Source of the DNA: Diplonema papillatum
Taxonomy: Eukaryota; Euglenozoa; Diplonemea; Diplonemida; Diplonemidae
Reading direction: 5' to 3'
NCBI GenBank assembly: GCA_030068145.1
Contig: JAPJBO010000052.1
Location: forward strand, 310,001 to 374,000
Length of the DNA stretch: 64,000 nt
Shown here: in pieces, positions 1 to 11,700 of the stretch
How the letters are laid out: the number at the start of each line of letters is the position of its first letter
How positions within the stretch are numbered: the stretch's first letter is position 1
Position numbers and translations under genes: made by a program
The notes under the pieces: model-generated
The model's input: only the letters and a program-made list of their open reading frames with translations
Told to the model about the DNA's origin: nothing
Databases searched by the model: none

Positions 1-2
1 CT

Positions 3-119
3 GGATTGCTGCGCTTTCTGCCGAAAGTGCTTGAAATGGTGAACATGGACAGCGAGTGGAATGCCTTGATCGCGAAGTTGAAACGTTGCCAGCTGACCAC
101 GGTGAACTCCAGCCGCTAA
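3..119 (+). CDS. C-terminal fragment of an unidentified protein (cut by window edge)
   Basis: Frame 3 is open from the window edge and ends in TAA at 117-119, giving 38 residues with a mixed helical composition and no low complexity. The other two forward frames hit stops within about 45 bases. A 13-bp hairpin follows in the presumed 3' UTR at 167-225. The piece is too short to assign a family. It could also be a chance open stretch. Confidence 0.35.
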   Translation, partial: GLLRFLPKVLEMVNMDSEWNALIAKLKRCQLTTVNSSR

Positions 120-166
120 AGATGGAGTGAAAGAGGGTGGGGGGGGGGAAAAAGGTGGTTGTGAAC

Positions 167-225
167 CCCGCTTTTCGGGTGTGAATCGCCACGTATTTCT
201 CCTCCGTCCCCGCCCGAAAAGCGGG
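167..225. repeat. Inverted repeat (13-bp stem) downstream of the edge gene
   Basis: CCCGCTTTTCGGG at 167-179 is the exact reverse complement of 213-225, with a 33-base loop. It lies about 50 bases after the stop codon of the edge ORF. A 3' UTR structure is possible, but the role is unknown. Confidence 0.5.
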
Positions 226-605
226 TGTACTGTGCTCCAGAGGCTGGTGCTCCGTGCCGGGGTCCTGGGCAACTCAGTTGCTGAGGGGGAGAAAACGCAA
301 GAACGGATGCGGAGTGCTCATCACCGACCGTGTCCCCTCGGCTCACAAAGTGTTTGCAGACAGGAGTGATGTGGAATCATTCGTCGTAGCCAGGGCTACC
401 CGTACTGCGGGAGCACAGGTAAACCCCGTCGAGAAGGACCCCAGTAACTCCAAGGGTGGGTGGCCTGTGGCCGGACATCCATTGAGAGCATACTTTGGAC
501 ATCGGTCTCTCCTTGCGTAGTTTAGCTAGGTACGGAAGACTTGTACGACGGGCTGCTGCTTTTGGAAAGTTCAAAAAGAAATGCGCAGTTCTGTTGACAG
601 AGACC
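226..605. other. Gene-poor spacer
   Basis: I see only short overlapping ORFs in several frames and no recognisable motif between the hairpin and the first mobile element. Confidence 0.5.
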
Positions 606-609
606 ATAG

Positions 610-1267
610 CATGCAGGGTCAAAACCTTGTGTCTTTTTGAAAATGGCAAAAAAAAAATTCTGGAAAAAAATTGGGTTTTTTTGAAGGGAAACTTGCAGAT
701 ATATGCGCAGAAAACTGCAACTTTTTGTGACATGCATACGCAAAATGCAGTTTTTTTTGCAAATATATGCATATGCATATATTTGCAAAAAAACATGCAT
801 ATATTTGCAAAAAAACTTAAATTTTGGACCCAAATTTTGGACCCAAATTTTGGACCCAAATTTTGGACCCAAATTTTTGGACCACCCAAATTTTGGACCC
901 ACAAATTTTGGACCAATTTTTGGACCAAAAAACACTAAAAATTTGATCCTCCAAAATTTTGACATATTTTTTGCAAATATATGCATATGCATATATTTGC
1001 AAAAAAACATGCATATATTTGCAAAAAAACTTAAGTTTTTTTGCAAATATATGCATGTTTGTACGAACATGCATATATTTGCAAAAAAACAATAAAGTGC
1101 GCATATCTCTGTATATTACCCTTTTTTGAATTTTAAAATTTTGGAACAAACTCTGCAGTGATTTTTGATGACGTTGAGCAATTTTTTTTTTTTTCCAAAA
1201 AAAATTTTTGGAGGTCATCGGCCCCGCGGGAGCGTTTCAAAAAGACACAAGGTTTTAACCCTGCATG
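610..1267. mobile_element. CATG-MITE, enlarged 658-bp variant with foldback interior
   Basis: The element begins CATGCAGGGTCAAAACCTTG and ends in the inverted counterpart, and is flanked by ATAG (606-609 and 1268-1271). The usual 212-bp family sequence is present at both ends. About 450 bases have been added in the middle: a tandem GGACCCAAATTTT array (about 826-930) and three palindromes built on TTTGCAAATATATGCAT (about 747-802, 968-1030, 1039-1090). This is the only family member found left of 27 kb. Confidence 0.85.
826..930. repeat. Minisatellite, GGACCCAAATTTT unit
   Basis: About seven near-identical 13-15 base units lie inside the enlarged MITE. The same GGACCC/AAATTTT theme appears inverted in the arrays at 28.5 and 55.0 kb. 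Confidence 0.8.
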
Positions 1268-1271
1268 ATAG

Positions 1272-3759
1272 AGAGACATAGAAGAAGAGACTTCTTCCGC
1301 ACCTGCGATCTTCAGGGCAGTCAGTGTCACGGGAGTCTGAGGTGAGGTTGTGCTATGGCGCCTGGATAAAAAGCTGCCACGAATCAGCTGTATGTGGACC
1401 CGTAGTTGTGCAGGTTACGCAAAGCGTATGGCTTTCTGTGACCAGTAATGTTCACGTACACTGGTTGGACCAGATGAATCTTGAGGTCTTTGGCTTAGAA
1501 AGAGATAGGTTGTTTGGGACTGTTCTCCGGCACAAAAAAAAAGGAAAATGTTGCAAAGAATCGCATTACTCTGACATGAGCTTCTACTTTACTGGCGAAT
1601 CGAGCACCTTGCCCGATCTCGGTGCGCCCGCCAGGTAATGGATCATCCGGCACGCACTCTCGCGCATGTTTACACTTCTACATGTCACAAAGCAACACCC
1701 GTAGGATCCGTGCGTAAGTGATGGGTTGTTTCGTGCGCAGCTTTCCCTACGACATGCTCGCAAAGAACATCAAAAGGGTATCACTCTCATCTGCCAGATG
1801 CACTGCTGGTGTGCAAGCAGCTCGCATGCGACAGGGTTGAAAAACTCTGTCGTTGCTAACTTCAATACAGACTCAGCAACTGCTAGGTCAGCGTGGGCCG
1901 CCCGGTCAATGACTGGGAGTCCTGGTGGCCAATCCCCTGAGCGGTTTGTCTGAGTTATCAGTCATGCGGCTAGTGACCGGTGTGTGTGGTGTGGGTGAGT
2001 GCGTGTGGGTGTGTGTGCGTAGTTCATGGTTTAAAGTGGGCAACGTCTGAAGCGAAGTTTCGCACTTTCACCATTCGGTTTCGAGTCTTCGACACGCCGT
2101 CCGAGGAGACGCTGTCTGGGTCTTGTAAACTCCGAAGGGCGGGTCAGGGCTTTGAGTGGGTAACGTCTGAATCGAAGTATGGCCCACTTGTCACTTTCAC
2201 CAGTCGGCTTTGAGTTTCCGACACGCTGCTTTTGGCTGTTTCAGCTTCTCCATCCGGCACTCGGCTCAAGACTTCTGTTTTCATCTAGCGGTGTTAGCTG
2301 CACGGGCCGTGCAACAGCTGAGTGTCTTTACACAGGCGGCACATCTCACCCGAGGATGTGGCAATCTCTCTGTGCAATGAACTTGGCCTGACTAGCTGTA
2401 CCCAACTCCTGGTGCAAGCACCCGTCATGGTCGGCAGTCACCACCTGGGTCAGTTTTGAGTCTTGTTCCGAGACTCGCTCGCACGGGGAAGTGGCGCGAA
2501 TCACTTGTCGCCAAGCATTCTGCAATGCTGACGACTGCTACCCCTGTGTGTGCCGGGGTGTGCCTGTCCTTTGCACGGTGGACAACTTGACATGGCAGCG
2601 ACGAGGACAGCGGTCCATACAAGCCGCCGCCAGAAAGGAATGGTTGCAACAGAAGGGTAGAAAAAGCAAGAGAGTTCAAGCGCAAGCAGAAAAAGCGGGA
2701 GAGCGGTATCGTGTGTTCTTCTGTACATGTCTCTTTCTCTCTGTCTCGTCAAGCTCTACAAGCGCCCGGGGTTGTATGATTGGAGCGATTCTCGAGTTCA
2801 ATCTTCTTTCTGTTTCTCCTTTCCCGGATCAGTTTTAGACTGTTTCAGGGGTTATATGGAGTCAGTTTTTTCGTTTCTTCGAATGGAAATGGTTCGTTCG
2901 TGATAGCCAGATACCTTCCGCTGTGTGTGTTGGTTGGCTTGCGCCTGTCGCTTCTTTTTATGGACAGTTTCGTCTTTCGTCGTTCTTTTCTGTGTAACCG
3001 TCCATCCCGAGGGACGATCCTTACTTTCTTGACTTTCCCGGCGTGGTGAGCCCTCCCCCTTCTCAAACATTGGCGCTTGCACGCGGAAACCCTGGGCAGG
3101 GTAGAAGTATCACTCCTCTGGAATGGACTCCTTGCAATGTACTCCTTCGGAATGAACCGACTATGCCTGTTGCGTTAGCGTTCGCGTACTCAGCACCCTA
3201 CTGAAAGCTCGTGAGATCCCGCAAGGGGCGGGACCTCCTTCTAGCTTTCCGCGGGCAGCTTTCGCAAATCTCCTGTTGACTGGATTGAACAGAGGGACGC
3301 TTGTATGTCCCAAAGTCGGACTGACCCAGTCGGAAGGGTGCCGGACGCAGACGTACGCGTTACGTCATATGATCCCACTTCCATCCACGATGTCGTGCAC
3401 CCAAATAATCGTCTGCTCGACAGGACAGAATAAAGACGTGTGTAGTTCTGCTGAAGGAAAGGCATTTGCAAATCCGCAGCAATCCGAGCACGCAGTACAG
3501 TGAGGACCTGTCTTCGTGGGCGAGTTACTATCTCGGCTGCTCCATACTTCGCGCACTTCGGCAGAGCCATACACATACACACACGCGTGCAGCCTCCTGT
3601 GAAGCGAACCTGGAAACAACCAACCCGTTTTTGAAGAAGGCAAAAACAAGAATGGGTGCTTGGGACAGAAAAAATAGAAACGCAGAGTCGTTGGGCTAGT
3701 AGCTCCCCACCCTACCCTTGCCAGCCCACCCCTTCCCCCGCAGGATCTCGGTCCCTTCT
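1272..3759. other. Gene-poor interval with a diverged direct repeat at 2032-2225
   Basis: There is no ORF with recognisable protein character. Two imperfect copies of a roughly 75-base block sharing CGTCTGAA, TTTCACCA and CGACACGC landmarks lie at about 2032-2100 and 2150-2225. Short GT-rich runs occur at 1980-2020. UTRs or introns of flanking genes could lie here. Confidence 0.45.
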
Positions 3760-4935
3760 CTACTTCCTCGAATTCTTGAGTTCCTTTCCTTCCTTGTGAA
3801 GCATGCTCTTGAGATCAGCCATGTTGAGGCCAGCGTTGGGAGGCAGGTGGTGGTTCTGCGATATGGCAGGGGGCAGAGCGTGTGAGGTGTGAGACGTGTT
3901 TTGCGACAAGGGCGGGAGGGTCGGCGACGTGACACCGTCGTTGGCTTTTGGGGAGAAGAGTTGAGGGGTGAACTTCTGCCTGTTGCCCGAGGCTGGCGAG
4001 TCGGCCCATGTGGGGGACATCGTGCTTGCGATGACGCTGTTGGCCTGCATGTCACGCTTGGCTTCGTCTCGGACTTGCTCAATGTCAATTGCCCCCGGTC
4101 GCGCCTTCTTCGCGTCTTCGACGGGCATCCACTGGTGTCGCAGCACGCCGTCCAAATCCAGTCTTTTCAGCGGGTCCACCACGATCAGCTCTGTAATCAG
4201 AGCTTTGCTCTCCGTCGACAACGACGACGGGAACCTATTGATCTTCCCAGCCCGGATGTCCTCTTGGATCTGCGCGTCTGTGTATCCCTTGGAGCCGAAG
4301 GGGAACTTCCCGGTGAGCATGACGAAGACGACCACGCCAACACTCCACAAGTCCGCCAAAAACGCGTTGTACGGGCCATCGAGAACCTCCGGTGCTGCGT
4401 AGCTGAGCGTGCCAACCGAGTCCGTCGCGTATTCTTCTTCTGCGAGGCCTTCACTCCCGCTGCGGTGAAAGCGTGACAAGCCGAAGTCGGCCACTTTCAG
4501 AGCGCCGGCACGGCTGATGAGGCAGTTTTCGGGCTTGATATCCCGGTGCGCAACGCCAGCTCGGTGGCAAGCAAGGAGCCCTTCGCAGAGGTTGCGCAGG
4601 TATCTTTTCGCGGTTTTCTCGTCGAGTTTGCCTTCGGTCATGATGTGGTCGCACAGGTCGCCTCCTCGGACGGACTCGAGGACGATGTAGTAGTGCTTGC
4701 TGCTCTCCATGACTTCGTACATCCGGACAATGTTCTCGTGGCGGAGCCGCTTCATGATGCTGATCTCGCCCTTGACCTCCTGCTTGACGTCCTGCGGCGA
4801 CTTCTTCCCGTCGCCGAGCTTGTCGATGATTTTAACCACGAACTCCTCGCCGGATTCCATGTGCGTGGCGACCTTCACCTTGCTGAACGCGCCCCTCCCG
4901 ATGGTTTTCCCGAGCTCATACTGGCCGACTTTCAT
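3760..4935 (-). CDS. Ser/Thr protein kinase, CAMK/SnRK-like
   Basis: This 391-residue protein is encoded without an intron. The upstream in-frame codons begin only with GTG, so the ATG at 4935 is chosen as start. The kinase landmarks are complete. They are the Gly loop GRGAFSKV (13-20), the ATP-binding Lys35 in VVKII, a helix-C Glu near 57, the catalytic loop HRDIKPEN with Asp132, DFG with Asp150, and the APE motif at 181-183. DLWSVGVVVFVMLTGKFPF follows. This pattern is typical of the CAMK/SNF1-related branch (CIPK, AMPK, CDPK catalytic cores). The domain ends near residue 275. The remaining 115 residues are Pro/Ser-rich and carry no EF hands, UBA or NAF motif that I can recognise. It should phosphorylate Ser/Thr on cytosolic or nuclear substrates, but the upstream signal is unknown. 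Base composition matches the neighbouring ordinary genes. Confidence 0.93.
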   Translation of the reverse strand: MKVGQYELGKTIGRGAFSKVKVATHMESGEEFVVKIIDKLGDGKKSPQDVKQEVKGEISIMKRLRHENIVRMYEVMESSKHYYIVLESVRGGDLCDHIMTEGKLDEKTAKRYLRNLCEGLLACHRAGVAHRDIKPENCLISRAGALKVADFGLSRFHRSGSEGLAEEEYATDSVGTLSYAAPEVLDGPYNAFLADLWSVGVVVFVMLTGKFPFGSKGYTDAQIQEDIRAGKINRFPSSLSTESKALITELIVVDPLKRLDLDGVLRHQWMPVEDAKKARPGAIDIEQVRDEAKRDMQANSVIASTMSPTWADSPASGNRQKFTPQLFSPKANDGVTSPTLPPLSQNTSHTSHALPPAISQNHHLPPNAGLNMADLKSMLHKEGKELKNSRK

Positions 4936-7900
4936 CGTCGATCTGTCGTCCTTTCCCACTCACGTCGTTGGTGCGTTCCTCCTCTCCACGCTTCTCTCCC
5001 GCTAGCTTCCCCTATGCTCGTTGGCAAAGAGCGCGAAGTACTAAAAGACTGTCAAAGCGACGAAATCGAACGCGATTCTTCGTTCGCGGCCGTGCCTTGT
5101 GCGAGCCAAGCGCCGAGCTCCTACGGAGGCGGAGTGTTTCTGATGGTGTGCCCTTTGAACCTTTGCACGCAATTTCTTTCAGGTGTCTGTCAAATTTGTT
5201 TGATTGAAGGGACTAACTACGGCAGCAACTCTGGGGCCGGTGCCACTTTTCGGGCTAATGGAGCGGGCGGGGGGTAGAACCGTGCTCGGAACGGACAGGT
5301 GCTCAACACCGCACTGGTCCCGTCTGCGCCGTGTTTCGGTCCTATAAGCCACGGACACATGAGGGACCATCATCAGGGGAGCGGAAGCTGAGTGTCTGCA
5401 GACAGGACAGCGGGCGGGAGTGGGGAGGTTAAGTTGGCCTGGTATGGACGGAGCTTCCGACCGAGAACCGCAGCACGGTCTCAAGACCCCTGCATGCCCT
5501 GGTGCTGAGGTCGATAGATGTTGCGTCCTGACAGTCCCTCTCACATATACGCACGCAGACCCCTAGCCCAAACATCACAAGAAACAACAGCAAGAGTCTG
5601 TCTATTTCCCGGTAGCTCATCGAATCGTACATCTCATTGCTTTTCACTGTGACAAAATCGCGTCTTCACCTGAAACTGAGAGGGTGAAAAGGGAGATTCG
5701 GAGGCAAACTAGCATCTTTCACCTGCACCTGCGATTTTACCCTCGCTCCAAGAGAGAAAGGAACAGAAATGAGAATGGCGTGGCGGTGGAAAAGGGGAAG
5801 GGAAAATGGTTTCCGTTTTCATTTGTTTGCGCGGCTGCGGACACCAAAGCTTTGTATTGTCTGCAATGCATCGCATGACACACAGAAAGGCTGATGCGGA
5901 GAGCTGAACGCAGGTCACCCGCAGTCAACACCTCCGCCAGCACAGTACAGATGCAGCAGAAAAGCCCGTTGAAGAGAGAAGAGTTTCACAGATTTCTATA
6001 AACCGCATCCAACCTCATCACTGCACAACTGATGTGAGGTGTGGGCTGTGCCTACATACCACACCTCACGAGTCTCCTCTATAACACACATAAGAACCCC
6101 TACACTGTCCGGCTGAGTGTGGTCTTCGTTGTAGCACCTAAAGCCCAGTAACGAGCTGTCTCGGGCGCGCGAACACAGCTCGGACGCAGAGTTAGGGGTC
6201 AATGCAGTCCCTAGTTGAAGGAAAGCTTGGCCCTTGAGACACTGCACGCCGGGGATAGCTTCGTGTAGGAGGCTGCTTTGTGGACGTGAATCGAGAACCA
6301 GACCTTTCTTTCTGACATCGGGCCGTCCCGTTTACTGGCAGAACGATGAAGGTAAAAGGAGGTCGGCAACCTACATCGGGAAGACTTATATAGTTTACTG
6401 TGGGAATTGGGGCAAAGCGCATGGCAGGATGAGCACCTTCCCAAACCAACACCAGGAGAGTTCGGGATGACGCAGGGTTTCATATAGACAGCCACTCCGG
6501 CGCAACTGAACAGACCAAACCCAGCAGGATCGAAGAATGTCAGTTCTGACTTCCTCATTCATTTTTTTGAGGACACGATACGGGATGTACGTGCACTTTC
6601 AGTAGGGGTCCATCTCGGTTTTGCAGTCTCTTGCAGTGGATGATAAACCGCGCGAAGACCCCCCGGGAGAATCACGCGACTTACCCCCGGCTTTCCTTTG
6701 CTACGGTCGACTACTCGGGTACAGAAGCAGCAGAGTGTCGGGTCAGGAGCCTTCGTGGCAGTTGTGTTCACATGCTTGGTTCGATGGAGAAGATGCAGAT
6801 GGGTGTCGTTCTAGTTCGGAAGCAAGTCTGGAAGAACAATGGAGCAAACATTACAAACAAAAGAGTGACGCGAGGCAACCGCCTGTGCGGCTGCAAGCCC
6901 AGACAAAAGAAAGGCTTTCATGGCACAAAACAGCTGTGAGGGCGCTTCGACGCGCTGCAGAGGTGACTTTCACCATGTAACATGTTTACTGTTTCTGCAC
7001 GTTTCGTGTTGTCTGGTGCTTTCACGAACGGGAAAGATGGGCGGTAAGAATTGTGGTTTATGGACACCGCTTTCACGCACAGAAAATGTTGCCGCGTTCA
7101 TTCCTTAACCTCGGGGCGCAAGGTGCAGCCAACCTCCGAGAAAGAGAAGGCTTCGGAGAGCAAAGAAACGTGTAATTGTGGATTGGAAGGATTGCATGTA
7201 TTCGCTTGATTGCTGAACGCACGAGCACTGTGCATTCTTCGGGGGGTAGTTAGATGCTGAAGAGGTTGCTGCCGCAAAATGAAGGATCCCCTTTTCCTAA
7301 AGGATACTTGAACAGACATCTTAGAGTGTCGTGTGTACTGGTTCGTCCGATCTGGAGAGGGTTGTCGCAGTTGCGTCGTTTGTTTTCATCGTCCTAGCCT
7401 GCTACTGCTCGCCTTTCGCCGCTGCTCGAACTGCTTCCGGTACTTCCGCCGCGCCTGCAGTCCCCGTGTTCACTGCACGATCATCATCTCTACAAGAAAT
7501 CGCGAGACCCGCAGGCCAGTGACATCACCGCTACGACAAGCCACGATCCGTGCGTGTGTGATGCGGGGTTCCCCCCAGCCTGCAAGAAACGACTCCTTCT
7601 CCAGGCAAGCGCATGGGAGCGAAGGGTGATCAAGAATGACGTCGTCATGTCTTGACTAAACTTACCGAAGACGAAGCGGGTCGCTACGCACGATAGGAGC
7701 CAATTGCGCCACTCAATGACGCAAAATAAAAACATAAACACGGGGCTGGAGTGGCGGTGGAGTCCGGGGTGGGGTGCCTGAGTTTGGCAGGGGAGACGTG
7801 CAGCCGCAAAAAGCTCCGTTATGGTGGACGGCATCCACAGGTAGTTCCAAGATATTTGGCACCTGTGGCGCCAGTACCAGTTCTGGGCGTCGAGGTGTCA

Positions 7901-8772
7901 AGCAGGGCCCGAGCTTCACTTAGTGAGGTTTGGGCCAAACTCGGTCAAACTCGGTCAGCAGTGGTGTTGTAGAATTAGCAAGCAACGTTGCCAGCAAGCT
8001 TCCCAGCTGCACACACTGCTCTGATCACGGTGCATCAGTCCGCCTGTCAACCCGGCTATGCCAGACAACCCTGCACCCGGCCAACGTCTTAGTGTCTGCA
8101 CATGCTCTACGCCGCCACGGCATGCCCTTTAACAATGAAAAGCTCAAAGGTTGGCCCGTGCTCCGATTTGGAAAAAGCGAAGCACCGACAGGTCGTGACA
8201 AAAGCCACAGAAAAAGCAGCGCGATTCATATTGGTTTCAAGTGATTCTCTTCTTAGTTTCCGGGTTGCTCGAGGCGAACAAATTGAAGGTGGGAATTGGA
8301 GTGTGTAACGGGACACGTACAAAGGGACGCTACTTTGCTTCAGTAAAAGAGCTGTGGGTAGCCACTCTGTGTACGGCTTCTGCGGTGAACAGAGGAAGAA
8401 TGGTTCCATGTCCAGTGACATTCAGACTTCCGGGGGAAAGAGAAGTTCCACAACTACGCCCAAGAAACACTGAAACCAGGCCTTGGCGCATTGTTTCCTG
8501 TACGGCCACCTTCCGCACAACAGAGCTGCTCTTCGTATGTGGTACGCACCTCGTGCCCTGAAAAGCTGAAAAGAAGAGAGGATCCACCTTGGAAAAAGTG
8601 GGGTGGGAGTGTACGCAAGTTCGGAACGAAACATGTCATTGCAGGACGTTTGCTTCAGTATGGCAACGTGTAAAAGGGTGGGCTGAACGATATGTCACGA
8701 CGATTTCATCCTGGCAAACCGCCAAGAACCCCGTCCCTGTCTGTGATGCGTATATATGCAGTTTTCGTCGGG
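4936..8772. other. Gene-poor interval between the kinase and the orphan gene
   Basis: About 3.8 kb with only short ORFs in all frames. The first bases upstream of 4935 should contain the kinase promoter, but I see no clear core element. A short hydrophobic ORF at 7331-7522 starts with GTG and has no support. Confidence 0.5.
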
Positions 8773-11700
8773 TCACGTCTTGCGAGATCGGAAGGCATGG
8801 TCACCGGAGGGTCGCATACGCGACGCTGAGGCTTGGGAGTACTGCTTACGAGCGCCGAGGGGAGGGTGCTGTGGGCGAGCAAGGGCTGGGTAGACGTGAG
8901 GTGGAATAGCTACGTTGGGTGACGACAGAGACTCGAGCGACGGAGACAACGACGTGCCGTGGGCTGCGATCAGGGTCTCCGCAGGAGCTGGTAAAGTGCT
9001 GGGCGATGCATTTGACCCAGCGTCCTGAGAGGTGCGCAGTGGGGGCGACATCGCGGCTTTGTCGGGGGTGTGGCTGCGATTCCTTACGAGCATCCCGTAC
9101 AAGCTCTCAAAATACTTCTCCTCCGGACTGCTTCGATCCCCGTCAACCGACTCGAGTACCATCACCTCGCACGGGTTGAAGCCGTCTACCAAGGTGAAAT
9201 CTTGACTAATGGACGGCGCCGCTGTCGGCGCCCTCGATAACGGATCCAATCCTCGGTCTGACTTTTCCCTCGCCGAAGGCGGGCCGCTTGGCCTGCTGAA
9301 GTTGTCGGTTCGCGAAGCAGGCACCCGCGACGAACCCCAAGGCAGTTCAGCAAAAGACGAAAACAGCACGTCGTGTGAGCCCGGCTTTACCGATGCTATG
9401 GACGGTGCCCACTCGGGAGCTGCCAAGTCACATTCGGAGATGCTTCCGCAGCGACTGAGTTTCCTCGATGCCGACACTGGGCGTGTGGCAAGGGTTGGTT
9501 TGACGGTAACATTTGCAGATGCTCTCGTGGGACTGGACGGGGGCCCCACATCGGCAGCAACGGGCTCTTCTTTCCCACTTGCCCTGGTGTTGCTTTGTTT
9601 AAGCGAAGCATCTTCTGCGTCGGCTGGTGTGTTTGCGAACAACTGCTTTGGACTTACCGCCAACCGTTCATTCCCGGTAGATGCGCTGTCTGAGGATGAC
9701 CCGGATGACAGAGACCTTCTGTTGGTCTTGGGCGATACACCATCCCTGTCTCCGCGCCGATACTTGGCGTCGGCAGCAGCTTTGGCCTTTGGTTTTGAAA
9801 CGGTGGTTTTCGAACTGCGTCCTTTCTTTTGCCCGTCGTCGACCGGACTGAAGGGAGGCTCTGTGCTGCTGCTGGTGGACTCTCGCGATGACGAGTCGTT
9901 CGCGGGGTGTTGGTCACGCGACGGCTTGCGTTCCTGCATGAGAGTAGAGTCAGAAGACGAACTCCCGAGGGACGACGACGCCGCTCGTTTAGCTGCTTTG
10001 CTGACACCGTGGCTTTTGGCGCCTCGCCCCCTGGAGGACCGCAAATCGTGTCTGCCGTTTGACAGGCCGAGTTCTTCCGGAGGAAACAGATCGAGTGCTT
10101 CTTTTGGTAGCTTCTGCCTGGACACCGGACGCTTCAAAGAGGTGTCCGGGGCCGGCCGCGTCATCATTTCGAGTGACCCGTCCACCTCGGCCCAGCTGGA
10201 GAAGTCGGCGTAAAAGCGGGACGAAGAGAAGTGCTCGTTGTCGGTCAGCGATAGACTCTGCTTGTTCCCGTTCCCTTGGCCGCTGGAAGCTGACCCAAAG
10301 CTCGGCCACGTACCTGGACAGTGCATTGCTGTGCCATTGTCCGCGGTGAACCGTGTTCCCACGGAGGCAGACGACGCAACGGAATGGCACGGCGACCATC
10401 TCGAACACGCCCGTCCAGCTGTGGCCGAGCCATTCGTGCGTGTTCTGCGATCCCGAAACCCCAGGGCCTCCGACGAGCTCACAAAGTCGGTCCCGGGGGA
10501 ATCCCGAAGCTTTTGCTTCATCCCACAATTATGGGCAGAACTCGGACCTTGCCTCGCACCTGGACGACGCTCCATCAGCTCGTAACGGCCCAGTCGCATT
10601 GACGGACCGCCGACAACACCGCCAACGTGTCCCGCGCCTGGCCTGCGAGTGTCGGGTCTTTCGCATCGCGGATCAATCCACAAGTTCTTGCTCGCACGAG
10701 AGGATGCATTCATGTACGCGGAACCTATTACATCGTGCGTGAAGTCGATCGCACTACCACTCCGTTGGACACCGTTCGGCGGCGCGGCTGTGATTTGAGG
10801 TGCCGGGTTTCCGTCGGACTCCAGTCGTTCAGTCTCTGCGTCTGGCACGAAATATGCATCGCGCGCGTCTCTGGGCATGTCTCGGAGCACGCTAGCATCT
10901 TTTCCGTCTTTGGCATCTCGGTGATCATCCTTTGATTCTTTCACGCCTTTGTAGTCCGCGCTCAGCCTCCTCCGCAACTCGCACCTCAGCATAGAGGGGT
11001 TCGGTTCGACACGGTCTTTGCCGTCCACACTCCGCAAAGCCTTCGGCGGAGAGCAGTGTTGCAGCGGCCGGGTCCGACCGAGGATCAGCTCAAGGTCGAG
11101 ATCCTTCTGCCGCAGCAGCACTTTCCTCCGTTCCTCTTCAGCGGGCGCGGTGACGCCGACTGGCTTCCCTTCGAACTGTGCCTCTTCAAAAGCTTTGCGC
11201 AGCAGCGCTTCCTCCTGAGCCGTTGTTGGCGCGGTCTTCGACCCTGCGGTTTCTCGCCCCGAGCCTGACTTATCCTGCATGGACGCGCAAGTGGCTGGTA
11301 TCGATGTTTCGCCATCGGCCGCCTTTACCAGAGATGCTGTGGACTTCGCATTAGATGCAGGGCTCACACTGCTGCCACTGCTGTAACCGTGGTCCGTCGG
11401 TGCAATCCACGTCTCGCTCCAGTCCGCAGCGGAAACCCCTGCGACCGAGTTTACCTTCGCTTTGTTCGGTCGCGTCTTTTTCGCACTGCCGACTCCAGGC
11501 TTTTTGGGTTTCAGCAAACGGGGGTACTTCCCTGAAGAGGCCCGCGTCTTTCCGCACAGAGCGAGCGGGGAGAAGTCTCCTTCGCTGCTCCCAGCATTCC
11601 CTGGAACACCGCCTGAGCGCCCATCGTCACACATGGCCAGGTTCGGGCCTCGTGCCCTTGAGGCGCTTCCATTCCGCGATTTGCTAACGTCAAAAGCATG

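Noticed and set aside
522..1218. ORFs of 130-183 codons near the left end
   Set aside because: Reading of the enlarged MITE, its palindromes and minisatellite.
3889..5277. Plus-strand ORFs of 144-243 codons
   Set aside because: Antisense shadows of the kinase gene, which has a complete catalytic signature on the minus strand.
7331..7522. Short ORF with signal-peptide-like start
   Set aside because: Begins with GTG, 63 codons, no downstream domain or context.
9209..10213. 334-codon plus-strand ORF
   Set aside because: Antisense to the middle of the 1,043-residue orphan; its Ser/Leu/Arg composition is what the reverse of Ser/Asp/Lys codons gives.
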